The position numbers and the translations under genes are program-made. Below are positions 12,151-21,325 of a stretch of 53,804 bases of DNA, in pieces. This DNA is from Phaeoceros laevis (Eukaryota; Anthocerotophyta; Anthocerotopsida; Notothyladales): NCBI GenBank assembly GCA_049999765.1, contig JBNGIQ010009204.1, forward strand, positions 130,623-184,426, given 5' to 3'. Within the stretch, counting starts at the first letter, position 1. Every line of letters starts with the position of its first letter. Below the pieces are notes generated by a model. That model made no database searches. It was not told the origin of the DNA and was given only the letters and a program-made list of their open reading frames with translations.

Positions 12151-13976
12151 ATGGATCGGTATCAAAGAGTGGAGAAGCCGCGTCCGGAGACACCTATTAG
12201 CGAAAATGAGATTCGCATCACCACGCAAGGGAAAATGCGGAATTACATCACCTACGCTACCACGCTGCTGCAGGTTGGCATCTGGCGGCGCAGATCTCTG
12301 GTTTGCCTGATTTTTTGGCGGACTGCTGCGGGCAAAAATATGGCGCGGCGGCTTTGCATGTGGCCTCTTTCTGGATCCGTGCTTTTGTTACGGCTGGCCG
12401 CCGCCGGGTATGGCTGGAGGTGGTGTACAGCCTTGCCTGAATTTTGTTTTGTTGCAGGATAAAGGCGCCATTGAAATTGTCCTCAAGGCCATGGGCCGGG
12501 CTATCAACAAGACGGTCACAATTGCTGAGATCATCAAGGTTTGGGCCTGCCTCCCTGCTGGTCTGTGCCTGATTTTTTTTCTTCCTCCATGCGCTTGATG
12601 GCTGTCCGTACGGTGGGAGGAACAACTGATCGCTAGAATATTTGGGACTGCAAAACCGCACTCGCTGATCCTCGCTCATGCACCTGAGATCTGGGTAGGT
12701 TCAGCTAACCCGGTGTCTGGATTTTCCGCAGAGGAGGATTGCGGGCCTACATCAAAATACCGCTATAGGATCCACCGATATCACAGACCTGTGGGAGCCA
12801 CTGGAAGAAGGGCTGCTACCGTGAGCACTACTCACTGTTCACCCTGGAGTACTGATTTCTGTGGTGATGTGTTTCACGTCAGCGTCGGGTCGGTTCTTGG
12901 GGATCATGCTTATGGTTATGGAATTTCTCTCGCAGTATGACAACCACCCGACATGTTTCCATGATCACTATCACGTTGTCTACCAAGGAGTTGGACAAGA
13001 CTTCCACCGGGTCAGTTCCCCGTCTCACTGTTCTGTCGGGCATCAGGGACCCTACCCCTGCCTGCACAAGGCGTTCGTCATTTGCGAAGTGCTAGGGTAT
13101 CATGCTGCAATGTCTGATCTTAGTGTTTTCACACGTTGCAGGTATCAGCCACCTCTACCTGCAGACCAGGTCAAGCCTCTGGCGGATTTCGACTACGAAG
13201 GAGGTACTGCCTGGGTGTTTTTGTTCCTGCTTCTGAGTTGTGTCAGGATCTCCCTTCAGAGCTCATGTCCTGGTCGGTTACACGTCTCTTTAGCGTCAAG
13301 GGTGAACAAGTTTGGGGTTTACCAGCGAAGGGTGGACTTATACCATGGGAACCAATTTTTGAGGTTTGCATTTGTATGTTGTCAGAGGGCTCACCACGTG
13401 GTGGAAGGGGCCGGGGTCGTGGTCGTGGCAGGGGGAGGGGAAGAGGTGACGGTGACGGTGACGGTGCATACCTGTTGCCCTAAACTCTTAGAATTTCAGT
13501 CCGGTTGGTCCATGTGAGGGTGTCCTTGTGAGTGACTCGTCTTCTGATGTGTTAGAAGGCAATGGTGCTCCTCCAGCTGGAGGCGATTATAATGGCGTTG
13601 ATGCCGGCTGGGGCCGGGGCCGTGGCCGTGGGCGAGGCCGAGGCCGAGCCCGTGGAGGGTTCCGCGGCCGTGGAAGAGGTTTTGGTGGCCAAGACTCAGC
13701 ACAAGACGGCGGTGTGTACGAGGACACCGCTGGCGTTGCTGATGGAACTCCACGAGGTCGAGGTGCCGCCCCTCTGGATGGTGAGGAGATGGATTGTTGA
13801 GTTGTTCACTGTTGTTGGTTAGTTGTGGGGTGAGATCCACTGTGTAGTCAGGTTCTCACTGTGGTCGATATTTTTGTGTAGGCCGTGGACGGGGCAGAGG
13901 AAGGGGAAGAGGTCGTGGACGGGGTTACCGCACAGATGGTCCCATGCAAGGGTCAGCAGGAACTGCTGCCGCCTAA
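12151..13976 (+). CDS. ALBA: ALBA-domain nucleic-acid-binding protein with RGG tail
   Basis: Plant ALBA proteins bind RNA, RNA-DNA hybrids and DNA and act in R-loop control, translation and stress granules. Eight exons join in frame: 12151-12273, 12458-12538, 12732-12820, 12936-13010, 13142-13203, 13386-13445, 13556-13780 and 13882-13976. Exons 1-4 encode the ALBA fold, with NEIRITTQGKMRNYITYATT, VLKAMGRAINKTVTIAEIIK, STDITDLWEPLEEGLLP and TRHVSMITITLS. The linker YQPPLPADQVKPLADFDYEG follows. Exons 6-8 encode an Arg-Gly-rich tail of many GRG units interrupted by a Gly/Asp/Ala-rich stretch. The stop is TAA at 13974-13976. Length and layout match the larger, RGG-bearing class of plant ALBA proteins. 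The start ATG lies just before the conserved MDRYQRVEKP opening. Confidence 0.95.
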
Positions 13977-15120
13977 CAAATATAGGGCCCATGCTTGCAG
14001 TGAACCAGTTGGGTTGAGTAGCAGTTGCAGAACAGCTTCGCATAGGTCTAGCTGTGTAGCACTCTTGCATATGACTGTCGACTAGGGCTATTGCGTTTGA
14101 GTGATGGAGTGCGTATTTGGGAGCTGAAACACGATCCCTACGTGTGTGAGAGGCTGTTTTTGCAGACGAGGTTTTGAACTGGTCAGTGCTGATTATGATT
14201 GTGAAAATAAGCCCATGTTGCTCTATTGGTCTTCCCTTTCCTCGTTTTTTTCTGTTTCCGCTTCTTATTTTTTATTTGTAGCAGTGTGGTTGTAGGTCTG
14301 GCGTTTGTGAATGTAGTTTGCCGCCTTCACCCACTGATTTCTTCGCTAGCTGCCGAAGGGTTTCTGTTAAGTTGTAAAACAATTTTGTTCACGAGTTAGC
14401 TGCTAGGTGTCAAATTGTCGTCATCTGCTTCCCTGGACATAAGATTCAGAATACTGCTTTGTACCACTATATGACATCCTTGAGAGGAATACGTATGGCG
14501 GAGCTACGTCCACTTGTACATAATGTGATCCAAGAATTCAACAACCTTAGCTGTATAATTGTGCCTAAAATAACAGTAGCTGACGTCGGTTTTGTCCTTC
14601 CTTCCAGCAGGTCTAATTTTGGGGACCGTCACTTTTGGAAGTACAGAAATCTGCGTATAGAAAGCTCAATCTCACTACACATGGGATGGTTCCGGTTCCC
14701 GGGACCCCTCGTTAATAACACAATATCCTAGACGGTGAGAGTCGCCCTGTACGAAGTTACGAACTTGCTTCTACCGGTCAATCTCGAGTCTGTCCGTCTT
14801 TCCAGCGGAAAGAGCTGTAGCTTGCCAGGGCCGGCATCGTCCATCGAGATTAACGCTTTCCTGAAGAATCGGACGGGCCCCTTTCGTATGAAAATACCCC
14901 CGTCTGAAGCCTGCATTGCTTCGATTCTGCTTAGCGCGGGGCGTTCTCGGAAGGTTGGACTGCCCGGGGTTTGATCCGTGTGCGGTAGCCACATCGTAGG
15001 CAGTGCCTTCCTCAGCGCTCTTGTGCAGCTGGTTTGCGCGCAATTCTTTCTGATCTCCTGCTGGATGCTGGCAGCAGGTGAGCGGCAAGTAGCGAGCAGG
15101 TGTTTCTACAGTCCGTCAAG
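13977..15120. other. Intergenic region between the ALBA gene and the Cys-rich membrane protein gene
   Basis: It begins with the ALBA 3' UTR and ends with the leader of the next gene. I see no coding exons, RNA genes or repeats that I can support. Confidence 0.4.
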
Positions 15121-16720
15121 ATGAAGCAACAGGATATTGAGAAGATGAAGGTCCGCCAGGAGTACCGAAATCTTTGGCACACCGATCTGCTTAGCACGAT
15201 TCAAGCGGACTGCCCTTGTATGTCCTTATTCGCACTCCTTGGAGGGATGTGTTGGCATGTTTTTTCTTATCTCTGTTGCAAGATGTGGATCGCTGACTGA
15301 CGGCACGTTGCGGTGTTTCCTCCTTTCCGAACGCGGATGCGCGGACACAGACTTCTGCTTTGCGATTTGGTGGTGAGCAATCGAGCATCCTTGCCTTTCC
15401 TTGCAATGCTGCGGTGGAAGCATGCTGTGTGAACGAATCAGGGCTATCAAACTAACTCGCTTGTACTTTGCAGCTCGCCTTGCGCGGCCTATTTACTCCG
15501 GAAGCGAGCTTTGTACGACGACATGAACAGGTGAACCCATTTGGCGATCAGGTTGTCTGAAAGGAACTCTAGGTCTCGCCATTTTTTTTTTTCTGGAACC
15601 TGCTATCGAGAACAGCCGGAATGACTTACAGGCTGGGGTGGTGGCAGATATGTCTGTTGTGCAGGATACATGCCCTGCAGCGGACGTTGTGGAGAGCGTA
15701 ACTGTCCCGAGTTTTGCTTGTGCACGGAGGTTGGTGACGAGTTGTATCATGTTGTGAACGCGCACAGGACATTTGCCAGATGTGGCATGCGGTCCCGAGA
15801 TTCGCATCTCTAATTTTTTTTTGGTCTGCCAGGTTTGGTGCTGCTTTGCTAACTCAGTTCAGTCTACCCGGTTTTTGCTGCAAGACGAGTTCAACATTCA
15901 GACAACTAAATGCGATAACTGCATAATTGTACGCCTCACTTTCCTGTGACTTGTGTTTCACGAGAGTATGCCTAGCTATAAGTCGGCCATAACTAAAACT
16001 TTGCTAGCTAGGCATGAACTGACTCTATCATGCCCTTGTTGTTGCAGGGCTTCATGTTCTGTTTGTCCCAGGTAGCCTGCATTTTCTCCATTGTTGCTGC
16101 AATAGTCGGAAGTGAAGAGCTATCAGAGGCCTCTCAGATTTTGAGCTGCTTCTCCAATGCAGTATATTGCACGTAAGAGTGTGTGCATTGTATTTGTCTG
16201 TCTCTGTTGAAAAGGGGGCATGTGTCTGTTGAGGCTAGCAGAGAGAGGCCTTTACATGTGGGGTGTAGCTTCTGGAACTCTCACTGAAACAAACCTTCTT
16301 GTTCTATTCGCAGAGTTTGTGCATGTATGCAGGTAGACATTATACGCCACCCCTTCACGTTCAGTTGATGTTTCTGTTGTTCACTTCTCAGCGATGAATT
16401 GTCTTCTTACGTTGGATTGGCTGTCTCCTGAGCAGACTCAGCATAAAGTGGAGTTGGACAAACGTGACGGAAAGTTCGGTGATCAGCCCATGCAGCCACC
16501 TCCACAACAGCACATGTCCCGTCTGGACAACCCTGTGCCTCCTACTGTTGGGGGTGTTCCTTACCAGCCTTACCCTCCGGCACCGGCATACGGATACCCT
16601 CCTCAGGGCTACCCCCCCCAGGGCTATGCACCACAGGGATATCCCCCTCAGCAGGGATATCCTCCCCAGGCACCCGCTGGCTATCCTTCTCAACAGTACC
16701 AGCCCTACTCAGCTAGATGA
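15121..16720 (+). CDS. Conserved plant Cys-rich membrane protein with Pro/Gly/Tyr tail
   Basis: Eight exons rebuild a complete family protein: 15121-15217, 15351-15372 (a 22-nt microexon), 15474-15530, 15648-15729, 15833-15928, 16048-16172, 16314-16332 and 16436-16720. Visible blocks are RQEYRNLWHTDLLSTIQADC, SPCAAYLLRKRALYDDM, GYMPCSGRCGE, TRFLLQDEFNIQTTKCDNCI and a hydrophobic segment around CIFSIVAAIVG. VCACMQTQHKVELDKRDGKF follows. Dense cysteines and one or two hydrophobic stretches suggest a membrane protein. The C-terminal 70 or so residues are repeats of the GYPPQ type. Proteins of this kind are conserved across land plants but I know of no settled function. The first ATG in frame is at 15121. 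The stop is TGA at 16718-16720. Confidence 0.9.
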
Positions 16721-17158
16721 TTGACTCGGTGTTAGTTCCCCAGTTTGTTGACCTCTATTTTTTTGGCTGATCTTTCCAAGTTCATTCTATCAGAGGAGCG
16801 TGAGAACTTCCACATTGACAAGGCTTGCTGGGATAGCTGTGCACGCCAGGACCTGTTGAACTGGTAGATGAATTTGATGCTATAGTGAGAATATATTTTT
16901 GGTCTTTCGTTTCAACGTAAACGATCTCTTGCATCAGATCAATTTTTCCAAGACCTAGAGACATTGAAGTAAGTTGCCCCTGTGCATTTTGATTTCTGTA
17001 TACTCTAATAGCTCTCATCCCATCCTAGCCAGTGTGTTTATGTTAGGGTGTTATGTTTGGGTAGCGAGGTTGATGACTGTGCCCTCTAGGCAACCGAGGA
17101 CAGCAGACATTCATTCATTGCGGCACGTCCACATTGTAGTCTAGTTCTTGGATGGGCC

Positions 17159-18400
17159 ATGGCATCCGTATCAAATCCTACTGGATTTTGCTGTCAAGTC
17201 CAAAACCTGCCGATTTTATTAGTGTCTACGCTGTCCGAAACCTTCAAGCAGCTTTCGGCATTGTTAGTCAAGGACGTGGACCCGGACAGTGTATATGCAG
17301 CACACTCTTCAGTCCCTTTTCCTTTGGAACCAAAAGCTAAGATAGATTCGGTATGTACGTGCTGGAATTTGACCAGTTTGTTGAAACAAGACGAAAGGAA
17401 TAGGTTCAAGGTGTTGATTAACCTACCATTGCTGATTCGGCAGAAGTAGTTTTCTGCTCGAGCTTCTTTTCTCATTCCTCTCCTTCATATGCCCTGTAAA
17501 TGCTCAGCTTGTTTTTAGCTCAGCTTGTTTTTCGCTGCTTCACACCTGACCAGGTCTAGCATGCCTATCTAAGGGAATTGTTTGACCATTTGCTCAAAAG
17601 TTGGAAGGAAGTGACTGTCCAGATTGATACCTGCCTGCAACTCCAAAACCTGAAGCAGCCCATGTCAAACAACCGTCCTCTTCTGTAGTGGAGCTGATAG
17701 CATCCATCAGTGACGCAAGAAACGACGAACTTGCATAAAAAAGGCCAGATTGCCGTTAAAAACGAGTTCAATCTTGTTGAATTTTCCCCATGTCCAACAG
17801 TCTGTAGCTTGACAGATCAGCTGCACTGCGTGCCTTTTATTGCATCAGTCTGCAACCATGAGCATAGCAGTGGACTGACATGTTACAACCCTATCAAATA
17901 GTTCTTGCAGGTCCATCAAGCTCAGGCACCACCTACTCAAGCGAGAAGTAGCTCTCCTCTGCTGCCCTTGCTGCTTGAATTCCCTGCCCTTGAAGTGGCT
18001 CCGCTTTCTTTTGTACAAGGTACAACATTTTCTCTATTTACAACAAGTCTCCTACATAGCACGCTGACCAGGCTGACATACAACTGCCGTTTTCTCATGG
18101 GCCACCTAGCTCTGTCAAGCTTACTGTTGATCATCCTTATACATCCGACTCAGATAATCACGCATCCTGGTGCATCAGCAAGCTCCCAGGCTTGCCGCAA
18201 ATGTTTGAACCTGTGCTTGGAAGTCCTACGATTTGTATCCCTGTGTCGCTACGCAGAGCCGAGCCCCTTATCCGGCTGTGACTTTGACTTTGCATATGCG
18301 GATGATACTTGCACGCATTCCCTGGGGTGCGTAATATGCCCAGAAATCACTTTGTCAGAAGGAAAAGATCGATGTCACTACTGAGCTGTGAAAAATGCAC
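17159..18400 (+). CDS. Candidate gene of unknown identity (exon structure unresolved)
   Basis: Several plus-strand segments look coding but I cannot connect them. From 17159 a frame opens with MASVSNPTGF and runs to a plausible donor (GTATGT) at about 17351; it is Leu/Ser-rich and looks helical. Around 17,575-17,690 a frame reads FDHLLKSWKEVTVQIDTCLQ. Around 18,090-18,260 another reads SDSDNHASWCISKLPGLPQM. I do not recognise the family. It could be one multi-exon gene, a decayed gene, or chance. The Kozak-like context GCCATGG at 17155-17161 is the best hint of a start. Confidence 0.3.
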
Positions 18401-19012
18401 AGGGCATCATCAAAGCACTTTCGTCGGCATTGTGCTTTCCGCGTTTTACCAGGCAGTTGCAGTCCACTCTGAGCAGGTATAAAGACGTCATCCAGTCACT
18501 CTTTTAAGGGCAAACTTCACAAGCGACAGAGTCCTACTGGCCGGACACAGAGGTCCGTCCAGTTGTCCGTGATCCCAGGTTGTGAAGTTCATCGGTTGGT
18601 AGTACTTGGTACAAAAGACCTGACAGAAGAAGACCCTCTATCTCGAAGTCCATCTTCTTGTACGTTGCACTACAAACAGCTTGTACGTCTCGGTGCAGGA
18701 TGGGCCGTTATGGAAAGAGATTCTGGGAGACGTGCAACCTGAGGCCGCTCCCAGCTTGGAAGCCTGGAACAATGGCCAAGGAAGGGCCGAGGCGCGAAGA
18801 CCTGAGTTGCTAGTAAGCATGCGCCACATGATTCCGCAACCGTCTTGCAAGTGTCGGCCATAGCCCGTACAGCTCGCCTCAACGTAGTGGACTAGACTAG
18901 AAAAACTTTTTCTATAACTCAGAATCTCGTGGTGGCGTGTGGGGAAGAGACACCGAGCGGCCAAGTGGGCTGGCAATGACAGTGCTTGGAAGTGAGCACG
19001 TTTCAGGAGGCG
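18401..19012. other. Upstream region of the exonuclease-KH gene
   Basis: No supported coding sequence. It should contain the promoter and 5' leader of the gene starting at 19013. Confidence 0.35.
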
Positions 19013-21009
19013 ATGGCCGCTCCGGCGTCCTCTTGGGCGCCCGCGGTACGCCTGCCTGCACCCGTGGATTACGCGGAGGGTGATTCTCCTGGTTACTCTG
19101 GCAGTGTTCTCGATCCGAACGCAGCAGAGCAGGAGCAGTGGAGGTTGCCACCCCCGGTCTTTGTGGTCACGCGTCCCTCACAGCTGCCTTCTGGATTCCT
19201 GCAACCCGACCCGACCCATCCTATCTCCATCGGCTTCGATTGTGAGGGCGTTGATCTCTGTCGCCATGGTCGTCTTTGTGTGATGCAGGTGGGTTTCGCG
19301 TGTCACGCTCCTCCCATCTCAATTCCTTGTGATTGTCTGCAACACCTTGTTTGCCAGGGCTAACCGGATCTGCCTCCTTGGTGTCAGTCTATCTTGTCAC
19401 TGGCAATTTGCAGTTGCCTCAGCACCGATCAAATTTATCCTTGCTTTGGTTAGTGGAACTCTTGTTTCGCTAGCTTCCATGAATTAACAGCACCATTGCC
19501 CATGTTTGGCAGCTGGCATTTCAGGGTGCGGTCTATCTCGTGGACGCTGTGGAAGGTGGAGACCCTCTGATGCAGGCCTGTAAGCCTGGCCTGGAGTCCC
19601 CTCATGTCACCAAAGTGGTTCACGACTGCAAGAGGGACAGCGAGGTTTGCTGTTTGTAAACGCCTTCTGAATCTTCCGCACGTCTTCTGGGGATTGGAGC
19701 CCGTTGAACTGAGATTCATGTTCTTGCAGGCTCTTTACTTTCAGTATGGCATCCGCTTGAATAACGTCTTCGACACTCAGGTGCCCTTCTCTTTCACCTC
19801 CGCATCCTTGTATGCAATTGTTATCTTACATTTGGTTTCCAATTTCACCGGTATGTCCTGTCAGATTAGATTCTTAGGTGTTGTTCACGCTCCTGGCAGA
19901 TTGCATATACGCTCATCGAGGAACAGAACGGCAAAACATGGGTACCGGATGACTACATTTCTTTCGTTGGTCTTCTCGCAGACGAGAGATACTGCGGTAT
20001 GTATACCCTGAATACTTCAAATATCCTGAATACACTCAGTCCATCTACTGTGAAGAACCTGGTTAGAACTGCATGAGTTTCATTTTTAGGAGTCAAGTAT
20101 GGTGAGAAGGAAGAAGTGCGGAGTCTCCTAAAAAAGGTACAAGGATCACATGCCTATTTGGGGATTGAACAACTTCGATCTGTTCTTGCGTCCAAGGATT
20201 TGCCCTGCCTACTTGCATGAAGATAGAGTGAGAAGGGTTAGACGTCTGAGTTGATTTTGTCCACAACGTTGTTTACAGGATCCGTTGTTCTGGACACATA
20301 GACCCTGGACTGAGATGATGAAACGTGCAGCATCGGACGATGTCCGTTTCCTACCTTTAATTCAGCGGAGGATGGAAGAGAAGCTGCAAACATATTCGGT
20401 GTGGCAGCTGTACACCCGGGGAGCGTTGTATTGTCGTTGTTTTTGTGCCTCAGATAATGGACTTGGGGGTTGGCCCACTCCACCTATTTATCCAGGCAAG
20501 CCAAGAAATTACCCAGAATGATATTTCGTTTAAAACTCTGGTGAATTGTTTGATGCATTTTTTAGTAAGTGCTTCAATGGTTAGTGTGCTGAGCAGAAAA
20601 TGCGTCGGAGAATGGGAACACCCAAGAAGTTCTGGCTGTTGTAGATGTCCCACAAGGCAAAATGGGTCGCATTATTGGGAAAAGAGGAGCATCTATACTT
20701 TCTATTAAGGAGTGTTGTAGGTACACCCACTTTCATGTTCTAATAATCACTTTTCACACGAAATGCTAGTTGCATAGGCTGATCCTTCTGTTTCTTATGA
20801 GGATGCAGGGCTGATATCTTCATTGGTGGTGCCAAAGGTCCTCCAAATAAAGTCAGAGCTCCTTTCGCTTTTTACTTGAAAGTCCAATTTCGTAAGTATC
20901 GGTCAATCCTAATTCACTAAACAACTCCACTGGAATGCAGATTTTTGTGATTGGAATCACAAAAGAAGTGCGTAAAGCAGAGGCTATCATTCGAGGAAAA
21001 TTTCTGTAA
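19013..21009 (+). CDS. 3'-5' exonuclease (DEDD) with C-terminal KH domain
   Basis: This is a plant-type fusion of an RNase D/WRN-like 3'-5' exonuclease and a KH RNA-binding domain. Nine exons join in frame: 19013-19288, 19513-19644, 19730-19780, 19900-19996, 20090-20136, 20279-20495, 20597-20720, 20809-20851 and 20941-21009. Exonuclease motif I is SIGFDCEGVDL (Asp and Glu of DxE), and motif II is the VVHDCKRDSE block with its Asp. The middle contains GIRLNNVFDTQ. The KH domain shows GKMGRIIGKRGASILSIKE with the GxxG loop, then IFIGGAKGPPNKIFVIG. Exon 6 ends in ccag followed by GCAAG, so intron 6 is GC-AG; only this choice keeps the frame into the KH domain. The likely substrate is RNA, by inference from the KH domain. 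The start is the first ATG in frame and the stop is TAA. Confidence 0.9.
20496..20596 (+). other. GC-AG intron in the exonuclease-KH gene
   Basis: The donor reads ccag/GCAAGC and the acceptor gagcag/AAAATG. Splicing here joins PPIYP to ENASENGNTQEV in frame with the KH domain. No GT donor nearby does so; without splicing, the frame hits TGA at 20520-20522. Confidence 0.75.
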
Positions 21010-21325
21010 GTACCCCTATCATGGACAACCGCAAGATGGTGGCCTAATGTACTTGACATGCTTTACTTGTTTGTGGGGGTAGGAATCCGTAAAATCTGGA
21101 CAGCTGTTTCTGTAATGTTTGGCTCACGCTGTAACATTTTAACTTAAGAGGGGAGCCGGATCACTGATAATACTAATTTGTGAGAGACAACATTTTTCTG
21201 GAAAGAATGGGGCCCAGGTATGGGGTATTTACAATCTGTAGTTGTCATATATGCTTTGGACAAGAATCACAAGACCAGGAGACTATTATGTACCTAACGA
21301 CCTCCGTAGAACACATCGGACTTAC
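21010..21325. other. Convergent intergenic region
   Basis: A 316-bp gap between the TAA of the exonuclease-KH gene and the TAA of the minus-strand PPR gene. Nothing coding is seen; it should hold both 3' ends. Confidence 0.4.

Noticed and set aside
11542-12462. Long plus-strand frame running through the ALBA start
   Set aside because: It starts in GC-rich leader DNA, is Pro/Ala/Cys/Leu-rich, and reads through a clear ALBA intron. The ALBA ATG at 12151 explains the conserved part.
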